DNA of 64,000 nucleotides. Source: Eupeodes corollae (lineage: Eukaryota; Arthropoda; Insecta; Diptera; Syrphidae). The position numbers were made by a program, and so were the translations under genes. The first letter of the stretch is position 1. Every line of letters begins with the position of its first letter. This document shows positions 1 to 11,380 of the stretch, one piece after another. The notes under the pieces were generated by a model that saw nothing but the letters and a program-made list of their open reading frames with translations, was not told the origin of the DNA and searched no databases. The stretch lies in the NCBI RefSeq assembly GCF_945859685.1, contig NC_079149.1:28121118-28185117 (forward strand), written 5' to 3'.

Positions 1-3000
1 AATCAAATATAGCTGCAGTGTTGGATGGTTAGTAAAGGTCGGTTTGGTTTGAAACAAAAATGGGAGTCAAAAAAGCATGTCCCTTGAGTCTGTACCTGTT
101 TTGCTATTTATTGACGACATCATTGAGGCTCTAACTGGTTTTATAGAGTGTGTTGAAATCAAGGACGTAATAACCGATACTTAGAAAAAATGATTTGCAA
201 AAAATCATGTTTCCCGAAACTCTAAATAAAAATATTTCATTTTGAAAAATATCAAATTGTTGCAAGATTAGTTTTATGTCAAAAGATGTTTTCAATTACC
301 GTAGAACACGCCAAATTATATGGTCATTATTGGAAACGAATTGTCTCCATTTTTTTTGTTATTAAAACGATTAATCTACATTGCTATTGATTATCTTTGA
401 GAGTTTTTAACATGCCTTATTGCCAATAGTTATAGCTAAGTATGCTATTCAAAAGTAGAGATGTCAAAAATGCACTCTAGGATCTCATCAGCAAATTAGA
501 AGAAAAATGTAGGCTCGGATGAAACCGTCATAAGACTTCACCTGTACATAGAGCGTCCTTCCACAATTTTCGAGATAAAGAAGTTATTTTAAAATTGATT
601 CTAATCAAAAATTTATTTCAGCTATATTTAAGATAAGAGTGGATAAGATTGACCTTCGGATTGGGTAAGATTGAACTTCATGCCGCACCGAGACGATCTT
701 TCTAAAATTTAAATGCTTTGCAACATTTTGGCCAGAGAAGGCATTCTGCAGTGGCCAATCCTGAAAGAAGTAAGAACAAAAAGTGCCAACTAGCATTAAA
801 TAGCAGACTATTCAAAATTAAATTCCTTATTGAAAAAAACCCTCTGGCTTTAAATATTTCTCTAACAATTTCTTAGCGCAAAGTTGCTAAATCCATCAAT
901 TACTTAGTGTCTCGTTGTTCAAATAAGTCATCGTTGCAGCCGTGACACTCACTCCATACATTTTAAGTCATCATTTTAATAAAATTTTCCACATTTCCAA
1001 TAAACTTTATCTCAACGAATATAAATATACCCATAACCTAACCTACGTTACGTATAACGACTAACTTATTTCATTTTTCCAATTATACATAGCTGGACCG
1101 TTTTTCGCTAGATTTTATTACACTCGCCCGAAAAATCCGAACTTTTAATTCAAGAAATCTGGACTCGTAAAAAGTTGGTCTCTATCGTCTCTGAGTGTTC
1201 ATATTTTTTTTTTGTTTTTTGTTCTTCAAAAACTTTCATCCCACAAAAATACGTCAAGAACAAAAAATAAGAGAACAAAAAAAAAACAAGGATAATAAAA
1301 GAAAATAAAGACTTTCAAAAATTTAGAACTCATCCACAAATTGTAACAGATGCCGCATGCAATAGTGAATAATATTTTATTCGCGAAATCTTTCTTTTTC
1401 TCGAACTCTCCTCGAACACTTAAAATCCGTTTTCCATTTAGAATATCCTTTTTACCTAGGACATTTTACATAGCCATCAGTTGGTGGTTGGTAGCAGACT
1501 ACAGGGGTGGTCCTTTGCTTGGAGAAGGCCGTAAAGGTAGTTCCAAAATGTTCAAATGATTACAAGTGTCTACTTTGAATAAGTTCAACAAGGAGAAGAT
1601 AATCCTAAAATAAGGATAAGGCGCTTCTTAAAAGGAGAAAATATGAAGGATCTGCTTTTGATCATTAAGCATCGTCGTCTTAAGTATTTAATTTATACCA
1701 ATTTAAGAACTTCTTCTGAAATTTTGTGGTTTGCTTACCGTTTTAATGCAATGTCTGAATTAATTCAAAATTGAGTAATTCGTTCTTGTAAAAGAATGCA
1801 ATCTTTTATGAATGCATTCTTTAAGCTGACGATTGTATTCTTTTCAATTTATGTGTAAATGTTGGGACGAGAGGTTCATTTGGCTGTTTCAAAGGGCTTC
1901 AAGCCTCAAATAATCCGTCCCCGGATAAAAACCACAAGAAATACATTTCAACTTTGTCGCACTTTTGTGCGTTTTATATTATGCAAGATGTTGGAATATC
2001 TCGAACCAAAGTATAAAAAGTTTTTTAATTTAGAGCGTTTTTTCTTTTCTTTATTCTTAAATTCCATCAGGCAATTATTCGCAAGAACCCGGTCGTATTT
2101 CTTCTTTTTCTCATTTTTACTCATGGACCTTACTTTGAATCTGAAATACATAATTCTCCCGCAGTAATAAATTCCCCCAGGCTGCACACAATAAGAGTAA
2201 TCAAAAATTGACGACCATATGCTTTGTGCCATCGTCGTCGTCGCTAGTCGCTCGTCGCTCGTTGTTCATCTCCACTCCATGCCATGTAGAGCCATTTAAA
2301 AGGAATTGAAAGTGTATCCTTTAGATAAAGAGTGAACTAGAATATACTTTCTATAGAATAGATAGATACTTAAATGAAATAACCAAAACAATCCCTTGTG
2401 ATGTTAAATTGCTTAAATTGATTTGCGAAACAATTAGCTACATTGAGTTGTTGGCTATGGCCTCGCTTGCCCTTGAGAACCTCCTTCATTTGGACTCTTA
2501 GAAGTTTCCCGCATAATTTATGTGGGGTTACTCTAACTGTTCATACATTTTCATTGAACTGTAAAAAATATCTATTGGATTGCATTCATTTAGAAATTGG
2601 CGTCAATCGAGCGGAAGAAATTTTCTTTGGATGCGAATTTCTTTTAAAAATTCGATTGCAAAACTCCCTCAAGGGGTGAAGGGATACTTTTATCGGTTGT
2701 ATGGCATCAAAGAGCTTATACTCGTATGATGCAGGTGGTCGGTTGTTATTGTACGTATACAATTGTATATGGAAAACTGAATTGAGGTTTATGGCCATTA
2801 TAGCCAATACACTTTGGTATATGAAAAGAAATGAGTTTTTCATCTTGATGTTTTTTGGGTTGGATGGTTTTTTTTGTTGAAAGATTTAAGTTTTTCTCGG
2901 TGTGAGATCTTAAATCGCTTGGAAATATACCGTTGGTACTCCGCTCGACAAACCCTTATGTTATTTGATTTAAATAAATTAGTTTTACAAGCGTGGGTGG

Positions 3001-3489
3001 TATGGATATGGGAGTTTTCAACTGACTTTCCAAGAGGGTTGCAAGGATTTGTGATTAATGGCAAAGGACATCAAAGAACTAGATTCGTGATTTCAAATGT
3101 TTTTTGTTTTATTGTTCGTTTTATTAAATAGCTGAAGATAAAATAAACAAGTTTAACAAAAATACAAAAATAGTGAAGCATTGAAAGTGCATTCCTTTGG
3201 AGGCCAAATTTCTTCAAAAAAAAATAATTTAATCAAGGAAAATTAGATATGAATGGTCTTATTTCAAAACTATTCCGAAAACAATTTTATTTCGATAAAT
3301 CTTAACTCTAAATAAAAAAACCTTTAATTTTGCACTAGAGCAATAATTTAAGAGGGGTTGAAAGGGGATCAAGTATAGTTTTTTGCACACCATGCAAACA
3401 AATTGTAGTGGATTGATTTGAAGAAACAAGGTTGACGATATTAAGCTGTACTGCGGTTAGTCAAAAAAGTTAATGAAATCACATTTTTT
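1..3489. other. AT-rich non-coding DNA, no gene seen
   Basis: No reading frame here resembles a known family; the open frames are short and low in complexity. A run of A/T tracts lies near 1200-1300 and a short GTC-rich patch near 2230-2265. I infer it is intron or intergenic sequence, possibly an intron of the syntrophin-like gene whose exons lie to the right on the minus strand. Confidence 0.5.
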
Positions 3490-5094
3490 GGTGGAGTATT
3501 TGTAGAACCCGTGGATGGTTAGTGCGATGGACTACCCGTCAAAACTTCGGTCGATAAGTCTTCTTCCGAGCATCAGCAAAGTTTTCGAAAAAATCATTAA
3601 TAGGGCTCTGACTAAGTGGGCTGCGGACAACAAAAGAATTCCGGATAAACAGTTCAGGTTCAAGGCGGGTCATGACACAATTCATGCTGCGTCTAAACTC
3701 GTTTCTGATATCCAATGCTGTTCTGGTTGATTTGGAAAAGGCCTTTGACACCGTATGGTTAGAGGGTCTTTACCTAAACCTGAGCACGCTTGGCATGAGC
3801 AAGCCATTGTATTATATACTTTATGATATGTTTAACGGTAAAAAGTTTGTTGTCAAAAGTGATAATGTAACTTCTACCACAACATCCTCAATTAAAAATG
3901 GTCTTTAACAGAGAGCGGTGAACTCGCCGATTCTCTTCAGCATTTACAACTGCGATCTAATAGGTAGTCTTGCAAAGGCCATTGGGTACGCCGACGATCT
4001 AATTGCGTACAGAACGGCAAGAAAGGTTAAGGTTATTAGAATTCTTTTGCAGCGTGATTTCGACAAGATTCAGCAATATTGCGACGACTGGAAACTGAAA
4101 ATAAATGTCCAGAAGTCAGAGATCAATTCTGTTCCGGACTTCGTTGGCTGGGGACACGATTGATACGTGCAAGAATTGGCGCAAGATGGTTATCGTTGAT
4201 CTTAACGGGCAGCCATTGGCGAGCAAGAGTGTAGTGAAGTACCTCGGTATCTGGTTAAATCACTATTTATATTTTGACAGACATATAAATGCTGCTCTGA
4301 CCAGGGCCAAAGGAGCCTTCGCTCTGACGAAACGGCTGTTTTTTAGCAGTCGGCTTGACCCCAGAGTGAAGGTAATTTGCTACATGGCCCTCATACGGCC
4401 AATGATCATTTATGGTTGTCCTGTGTGGTTCAACGTTGCCCCTTCCCAGATGGAGAAGTTTCGGGTGTTCGAGCGGCAGTGTTTACGACGCTGTACCGGC
4501 TTATATCGAACAGCCGAGTCTTCTTATGTGCATTACTTTTCTAACGAGGTGCTTTACAACGGGGCTCGAATCAACAGAATTTACAATTTCGTGATAAAAC
4601 TAGTTCGAGGTCACATTGAAAAAACTATGTCTTCGGCCAACAATTCAATTTCCGGGGCGTTCTATCCGAACGACGAGTATTTTGAGGGTGCACGCTTGAG
4701 CGGCTTCATTCCCAAAGAGGCATTCCTCTTTTTAGATAGTTGCGGTCTGATACAGGATAGATTGGCAGTTCCGTTAATCTACCACGTCAGACGAATAACC
4801 GTGGATAGGCGACTCCCATACAATCGGGACGTCATGGCACAAGGTGGAGCAGAGCTCCTATGGTTCAGTAAGGCTGTGCCCGAACGGGACTAAACTGATA
4901 GGGTGAAGCAGGAGAACCAGTTTTGGTGGCTTCAATCGGCACTTGATATTGGATAGTCGGGATGGGGTTTTAAGCCTTGGCCGGCTTATATATTTGTTTT
5001 ATAGTTTAAGGGGTTTAGTTTCAAGAAGAATAGGCATGATGGCACAAAAAGAAATAGACAAAAATAGAAAACGGGAATAAAAATACAAATATAT
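3490..5094 (+). mobile_element. 5'-truncated non-LTR retrotransposon (RT to C-terminus)
   Basis: This is a dead LINE copy that begins inside the reverse transcriptase. In order it shows an RT block with LRSISLLPSISKVFEKIINR (about 3540-3600), a VDLEKAFDTVW block (about 3728), and the catalytic IGYADDLIAY motif (about 3985). A long open C-terminal part follows (4105-4893) with VKYLGIWLNHYLYFD, IRPMIIYGCPVWFN and a cysteine-rich CLRRCTGLYR stretch. The RT part is broken into at least three frames, with a stop near 3908, while the last 262 codons remain open. About 200 bp of A-rich 3' UTR follows. The C-terminal region resembles LOA- or I-group LINEs of flies, but I cannot fix the clade by eye. 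Upstream RT and endonuclease are absent, as expected from 5' truncation during target-primed insertion. Confidence 0.85.
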
Positions 5095-5177
5095 TCCTGA
5101 CAACGTTACTCGCACACTAGAATGGTTGAGAGTTGTAAGTCACCAGGCCTTGGTTCATCATGGGCTGTTGCGCCACC
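5095..5177 (+). mobile_element. 3' tail of the tRNA-derived SINE
   Basis: About 83 bp here match the last third of the complete SINE at 57711-58013, from ATTCCTGACAAC through GGTTGAGAGTTGTAAGTCAC to the GCGCCACC end. The tRNA head with A and B boxes is missing. It directly follows the A-rich tail of the LINE at 3490-5094. It is either a 5'-truncated SINE insertion or a shared LINE/SINE 3' end. Confidence 0.75.
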
Positions 5178-5208
<31 letters not shown>

Positions 5209-5210
5209 AA
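5178..5210 (+). repeat. (TAA)n microsatellite at the end of the SINE tail
   Basis: Roughly ten TAA units with one interruption directly follow the GCGCCACC end of the SINE tail. This is the position of a retroposon 3' tail, although the other SINE copies end in TTTA-type repeats. Confidence 0.85.
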
Positions 5211-5215
5211 GAGAA

Positions 5216-5745
5216 TGATGCCTTTGCAGTTGGCGCAAATTAGAGGGTCTCCTTTCTTATGTATTGGTCTTCCGACCATATTTTGCAGATGAGTTGGTGC
5301 ATGCCTTAGTAGTTTTTTGTACCTTTTGGTAAATCAAACGAACCTCATTCCTGTTGTGACATCCCTCTATCTCCTCGATCGCGCGCTTCTCATGATCTCT
5401 TTTTTTCTATCCAAGAAGCCGGTTTTCCTCTCTCCTCTCCTGCTCGTATAGCTCGCGTGTAGCTCAGGTACTTTTTTTCAGTGCCGTCTTGTATGCCTGT
5501 TGCTTAGCTGCTTTTGCTTTGCGGCATTCGTCGTCAAACCAGGGATTTCACTGTATTGACCGTGTGAAACCTAGAACTTTGAAGGCTGCATCTCTGATGG
5601 CTACAAGGCAATGTTGCCAATTGTTTTCAAAGCTTAGTGCAGACAGCATAGGACTTCTTCAGAGATTATAAGAGACCCGATCGGAAAAGTACTTGGCAGT
5701 CTCTTTTGTTTTTACCAACTTTGAAGAGATTGATAAGTGTTAGTT
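5216..5745 (-). mobile_element. RTE-like LINE fragment (endonuclease-RT linker)
   Basis: The minus strand matches, segment by segment, the 5' part of the better RTE-like copy at 11381-13063. Both contain the block before the RT, the same pattern around CATCAAACCAGGG-type sequence (near 5535 and 12718), and the end near a GACCCGATCGGAAAAG motif. It corresponds to the region between the endonuclease and the RT, and no catalytic motif is present. The frame is broken and both ends are truncated. Confidence 0.7.
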
Positions 5746-8164
5746 TTGATAGAACGCTTAAGAAAGTAGTAAGGTACTCGTATAGAGCAGTTATTTGTTG
5801 AGAAGTTTTTTAAATGGTACAGCACATCAGAATGTCAAAGATATGTTGTTTATATCAGTGTCATTAGCTGCGGGAGGGGGGTAGATTACTTGTAATGCTG
5901 AGAATCAATCCCTTAGAATTCCCTATTGATATTTTTTATAACTAACTATTTGAAGGGTACTGCACCAATTTGAAAAGTAACTACCCATGACCAAACTTTA
6001 CACCACTGGTATATGAACAGCAGTAACCACCAACGTGTTCAGCCGATTTTTCTACCTATGGAAATTTTAATAGTCAAGAAAAAGTTTGGTTCCAACATGG
6101 CCGATCCATTATCTAACCTGTATTATTGAAAAATCAAAAAGCTAGGAAAACCTATAATAATCACCTTAGAATCTTGAACTAACTCAATATTGAGAATTAT
6201 TGAACCTATTTTATTATTTCCACTTATTACACCCAAAATATCATGATGATAATTTATGTAGGTGTAGACTGTAGGTATAACAAGTTTGATATAATTTTTA
6301 TAAATCCCTGCAAATGAATTGAAAATTCGAAACCAATAATCTGAAACAACAAATTTCATTCAAATTCAATTTATTCAAAAATAATCTATTGACCTATTAA
6401 ACAATCCATGAATTATATATTTTATGATGGTCCATATAGAACTTCATATAAACTCGTATATCCATAAAACTTTAAAACCTATAACAAATAAGTAATCTAG
6501 TGAATAAAACCCATCATTTAACCCGTTCACACTGGTTTTTTGATAGATGACCATAAAATAAAGGCGCATATATGAATTATGAGCCTCTAAGAGCGGGTAA
6601 AGCCTAACCTACCACTATACCATCATCATCAAAAATATGAATTGAATTTTATATTACAATATAATCTGACTTTTGCCCTTCAGGCCAAATAATGAATCAA
6701 AATCACACGCAATCATAGCTATTTATCGAGTCGAGTCAAAATTCAAAAACATTAACTTTACATATTTGATACCGATTGATACAACCAAAGCGACCAACCA
6801 ACCCAAAAAAACAACAACAAAAAGAAATGTTTACAATAATTTATTATTTCATTGTGTGTTTTATTGCGAGAGGGCTATAATATTATGAATTTGTGGGTTT
6901 GAAAGGGGTTTTAGGGGCGGGTGAGGGTTTTTGTCTATTTTATTGTATTGCTTTTATCGCAGAAGACCCAGCAGTCAATTGGAAAACGTAATCAGCTTTG
7001 AAATTTAAGCGTGCAAATAATTTGCAATAAATTCAACCAACAACAAAATAATAACCCATTTGATGATGATGTTGATAGAGGTGATGGTGAAGGTGATTTG
7101 TGAGGGTTTTCAGTCGCTGAACAATGGTCAGTTGCAGATACTTATTGCCCACTCTGCCCAGAGCCACCCCATAACTCTTATCATTTTCTGATGTTGCCCT
7201 GGAATTGCAACTGCAACTATAATGGCCCGTCGCAGTCCATCAGTGCAGCAGGTATGGAGCAGCGTGTTATTATAGGGAATTCGCTGCATGCTCCTGACAC
7301 ATCCTTTTGTATCCAATTTGTTGAATTCATCGGTCTGTATAACTGTTTATTACTGGGATTTCCAATCAATGACCGCGATGTTGCCATCCTTTTGGTTGAT
7401 AATTTATTTCGGCTGACCGGTTGGCTCATACACAGTATACACTCTGCACGGCTGTGGCGGCGGGCGGCGGTACCAGCGGAGGCTCCCGTTGAGGTTTCCA
7501 CTTTATTTTTTTAATTTTTCGTTTGTTAAAAATAATTTCAATTGCAAAATGCAACAGAAATCTGTTTAATTCTGTTGATGCACTCGTACCCTTACAATCT
7601 GCATACAACAGAACTATAAACCGAAATAAAATGAACAAACCTCTGTATACGCCCGCCCTCAGCAAACCACTACACAGACCGAGCGCGTCAGGGCTGCACC
7701 ATGGAGCTATTCAAAAATCAAAACCTTGGAAAATTATTTTCGTGATTTTATTGAAAGTTGTGGTCACAATTATCATAACTCAGTTGATAATGTTTGATTG
7801 TTTTGAATGGTGGCTACGTATGTATGATGGTGTTGTGGACTGGTCGACTGGGATGCAGGCACGTTATGAGGTTTTTGGGAGGAGCAAGAATGGCTTTTGG
7901 AAGTTATTTACAATCCTTGCTGTCCCTCATAGGTATACCTTCATCGAAGTTCGCAGATCATTGGCGGTTTTTCAGACCTATAGTTGATTTTGTTGTCGGT
8001 ATGTTTTTGTTTTGGTTTTTTTTCACCCAAAATGTGTTGATTGCGGTTTTGAAATAAATCTATGGTTGTAAGAGAAAAGTTTGTGAATATGAGTGTAAAT
8101 GTTCGTTCGTACATTCACAGGTTTGGGATCATTTTTTTCGCTGGTCATATTTTTCTAGAGCAAT
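5746..8164. other. Non-coding DNA, no gene recognised
   Basis: The sequence is mostly AT-rich. A more GC-rich patch at about 7130-7700 includes a G/C-rich run near 7450-7490. The longest open frame (7523-7987, plus strand, 154 codons) has one hydrophobic stretch but resembles no family I know and has no splice or codon support. I see no transposon motif in this interval. Confidence 0.45.
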
Positions 8165-8708
8165 AGAAATATCGGCGAGGTCTTGGACAAAACGTCACCA
8201 TGAACAGCTTTAACTTTGAGGTAGTTGAGGACTTTGTCTACCTAAGCAAAGCTACAAACTCAGACAACCACACCAGCGCTGAAATCAAACGAAGAACAAC
8301 TTTTTAAAATCGCTGCTTCTTTGGACTTAGAAGGAAATTGAGTAGTGAAGTCCTCTGTCAAGAATCTAAAATAACCATCCATAATATACTCATCATACGG
8401 GTTCTCATTCATGGCTCTGAGGCGTGGACCTTATCAAAGAAAGATAAGAGCGTCTAAGGATGCTTCGAGAGAAAAATTCTTCGGGTAATTTCTGGTCCCG
8501 TCTGCTAAGATAGAGAATGGAGGGGAAGATAGACGGCGCAGTAGAAGAAGACCGCGATTCAGGTGGCGCAGGTGGTGGATTAAGAACTTAACTAACTTGG
8601 CGTGTAAAACTGAACAAAACTAGCTATGAACCGAGCTGGAGGAAAACGTATGTTGGTTGAGGCCCTGGTCCACCCCGGACTTTAGTGCCACCTTAAGTAA
8701 GTAAGTAG
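8165..8708 (+). mobile_element. RTE-like LINE, 3' end with (TAAG)n tail
   Basis: This is the plus-strand 3' part of an RTE-like LINE. It shows the segment equivalent to the VVKDFVYLG region (about 8215-8245), then the GAEAWTLSKKE-like region (about 8405-8450), then the short 3' end. It stops at CCACCTTAAGTAAGTAAGTA, the 3' terminus also seen in reverse at 16021 and 28755. The C-terminal region is shortened by internal deletion and has stop codons. It abuts a CR1-like fragment in the opposite orientation. Confidence 0.8.
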
Positions 8709-8711
8709 AAT

Positions 8712-9445
8712 ACAAAACCGAAAAAAGGTGTAGATGTACATTAGTTTCGAATTCTTGAACATTGTAATGACAGTGAAGGACATAACGTGATAAATTATTC
8801 CCTATTCCAGAAAATGAGTCTCTGTACTTCATAATAAGGTTTGAGTTGAGCTAAGAGGTAAACGGATGGTCAATTCTAGAATTGCTATTTAGGTCCGAAT
8901 TTAATGACCTTATTATATGTCATCCTTGCAGTTCCACACCCGAAGAGAAGGAACATGAGTGTGGGTCGAATATGAAAAGTTAACGGACTTTCGTAAGCTC
9001 AACAATAATATGTATAAGAAGTCGCAGACAGGAGATCGTTTATAAAAATGAGTAAGAAAATTGTAGACAAAATAGAGCCCTGTGGCACACCAGCATTTAT
9101 TTTTTGGTTAAAGACTTAAATACTTCGAAAACAACGGTTTGAAAGAAAATGTTGATCACAACGAAGAAAGTATTCTTCAATACCAAAAGCACTCATTTCG
9201 GTAAGAGAGCAAGATGCCAGTCTTTATCAAATGCCTTTGTGCAATAATCTTGCTTTCTCAAGAATGATTTGAAGATTTGTAAAACTGTTCGGTAAGATAA
9301 ACCAAAAGATTACCAGTTGACCTTTTGCTATAAAAGCTGTACTGCCGTTTTTTAAACTTCATTGGTACTCAATATACTTCTTGAACTGATAATAAATCAG
9401 AGTTTCCTTTACACTTCTTCTGAATAAAATCTAAAAGCTGCATTC
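8712..9445 (-). mobile_element. CR1-like LINE fragment, degenerate
   Basis: On the minus strand, from right to left, the relic shows a piece equivalent to METLINYQLKKYLEE (about 9350-9420), an RT palm piece with AFGIE (about 9140-9180), the NAGVPQGSIL motif followed by LIFINDLLSAT (about 9000-9105), and the C-terminal EFETNVHLHLFS piece (about 8720-8770). The same blocks, in the same order, occur in the longer copy at 51090-52790. The stretch with the catalytic aspartates is largely deleted, and many stops and frameshifts are present. I assign it to the CR1/Jockey supergroup because NAGVPQGSVLSPTLFLIFIN is typical there. Confidence 0.75.
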
Positions 9446-9867
9446 AAAATAAGTGAGCATTCGCAATAAAGGTAACCAAAGCAGAGGAGTTATAATTTAA
9501 CAATAAGTTGCAACTTAAATAAAAAACTACTTACCCTTGGATCTGATACTCTTGCCTATTCAGGATAAAAGGTTTTATTCCCAAAATAACAGCAGTTATC
9601 ATATTCATGGTGTTTATTTCAATACCTAGTAGGAAACAAAGTGATCAGGCAAAAATCCTTAATTACTAAGAGGGCCCAAGTTGAATTTTTCGTATGCCAA
9701 ACATTTATCTTAGAGGCTCCTTACCTAGCTGAATTTGTTTTAGACGGACAAAAATCATATGTAACACTATGGTCAGATATGGTTAGAGGTTTATTACACT
9801 GGTAGCGTTTTTATGAACAATATTTTTGGCTCAGCCATTAACTTTCGATATTCGCGTAGACTTGTAC
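9446..9867. other. Unassigned AT-rich spacer between LINE fragments
   Basis: I see no coding or transposon motif here. It could be strongly decayed LINE sequence. Confidence 0.4.
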
Positions 9868-10195
9868 ATACGAGAAAGCCAACTGGGACGGTCTCAATAA
9901 TTACTTCAGGATCTTTAACTGGTCACTATGCTTCCTCGAAAGTGACGTTGAAGCCAGCGCTGATATGATCACAAGTTTAGTTCTCCTGGGAATGATAAAT
10001 TTTCCCCCGAAAAGGTTTAAAAGCATCATAACTAAGGAAAACGCATGGTTTGATGCGAGGTATAAAATGGTTATAAGGGCCAAAGAAGTAAGTTTCCGTT
10101 GTTTTAAAGCCAATCCAACTGATGAAAATCAGAAGCCAGGAAGGTCTGCAACGCCCATATTCGACCGGATCAAATTTTTAAATGGCCAAAACTGA
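9868..10195 (+). mobile_element. CR1-like LINE fragment (linker between endonuclease and RT)
   Basis: The plus strand encodes the KANWDGLNNYF/FNWSLCFLES block (NWDGLN repeated at 10448), then SADMITSLVLLGMINFPPKR and a KENAWFDARYK piece. This is the linker segment found at 35840-36120 in the longer copy. It is truncated on both sides, and its start duplicates the sequence that recurs 578 bp downstream. Confidence 0.75.
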
Positions 10196-10199
10196 GGAC

Positions 10200-10559
10200 A
10201 AAAAATACTACCATGTCCCAAATGCTATAAAAATTTTTGGTCATTTGTACAAAATATGAGGAATCGGACGTGGTAGGTCGAGCAGAAAACACCCTTGACT
10301 TGTTTCTTACCTCTGACCCTGATAAGCACGCTATTAGTGTTCTATCTCCTCTAGGCACATCTGACCATTGTGTTATATTTACAAATGTCTCGTGTCAAAA
10401 CTCCTCAGTTAAAGAACGATCTCCTAGGAGAACCGTTTGGCAATACGTGAAAGCCAACTGGGACGGTCTCAATAATTATTTTAGGATCTTTAACTGGTCA
10501 CTATGCTTCCTCGATAAGTTTGATTCTCCTAGGAATGAGAAATTTTATCCCGAATAGGG
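10200..10559 (+). mobile_element. CR1-like LINE fragment (end of endonuclease domain)
   Basis: An open plus-strand frame carries NTLDLFLTSDPDKHAISVLS followed by LGTSDHCVIF, which is the SDH motif closing an APE-type endonuclease. The linker NWDGLNNYFRIFNWSLCFLD follows, and the frame then runs into an assembly gap. It belongs to the same family as the fragments at 9868, 35386 and 51090. The copy is cut by the gap, so its true length is unknown. Confidence 0.8.
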
Positions 10560-10759
10560 NNNNNNNNNNNNNNNNNNNNNNNNNNNNNNNNNNNNNNNNN
10601 NNNNNNNNNNNNNNNNNNNNNNNNNNNNNNNNNNNNNNNNNNNNNNNNNNNNNNNNNNNNNNNNNNNNNNNNNNNNNNNNNNNNNNNNNNNNNNNNNNNN
10701 NNNNNNNNNNNNNNNNNNNNNNNNNNNNNNNNNNNNNNNNNNNNNNNNNNNNNNNNNNN
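10560..10759. other. Assembly gap (200 N)
   Basis: Exactly 200 N, so probably a placeholder of unknown real length. The gap is flanked by plus-strand CR1-like sequence on the left and minus-strand sequence of the same family on the right. Confidence 0.99.
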
Positions 10760-11380
10760 TGGACAAATGTCGTTTTCCATCCGCTCGGAACGAGACCTGA
10801 GGAGTAGGACAGATGAAAAAGCTTACGCAGTGGTTTTGCCAGCGATGAAGAACACCTCTTCAGAACAATAGCGGGGATACCATCCGGACCAGCGGATTTA
10901 TGTGTGTTTAGATCTCTTAGGACTCTTGCTACAGTACGAGTGCGAAAAAAGATTTGCCCCATAGAAACATTAACTCGATCAAGTACAGGCGGAGTCATAA
11001 CACTCCTGGCAGCGTAGAATTGGCGGCGAACTGCCTAGCAAAGAGATTTGCTTTCTCTAAGGAGCTAACAAAAGGAGTGTCATTGACAACGTTTTTTAAC
11101 AAATGAACACAAATTTTGACTGCCTTTGGGACATTGCAGTATTTTTTGCCGTAATTCTTCCTGGCATGCTTGAATTTATTCCGGTTTTCCTCAGTTGGAT
11201 TGGCTTAAAACAACGGAAACTTACCTTCTTGGTCCTAATAACTTCTTTACAGTTCGCATCGAACCATGCGTTTCCCTTAGGTCTGATGCTTTGAAACCTA
11301 TTCGAGATAAAAGTTCTCATTCCCATTAGAATCAAACTTGTGATCATATCAGCGCTGGCGTCAACGTCACCATCGAGACG
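10760..11380 (-). mobile_element. CR1-like LINE fragment (linker and RT N-terminus)
   Basis: Reading the minus strand from 11380 down, it encodes a DASADMITSLILMGMRTFIS block, KGNAWFDANCKEVIRTKKVS, a frameshifted spacer, and then MTPPVLDRVNVSMGQIFFRT with HKSAGPDGIPAIVLKRCSSS and PLRKLFHLSYSSGLVPSGWK, ending at the gap. These are the standard blocks before the RT palm. It is the same family as 36280-36590 and 51300-51690. On the right it abuts an RTE-like LINE in the same orientation. Confidence 0.85.

Noticed and set aside
7523..7987. 154-codon protein gene
   Set aside because: No family resemblance, no splice or expression evidence, and overlapping open frames of similar length on the same stretch.
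10501..10998. 165-codon minus-strand gene spanning the gap
   Set aside because: The frame runs through 200 N; only the right part is a real LINE fragment, and the left part is the antisense of a plus-strand copy.
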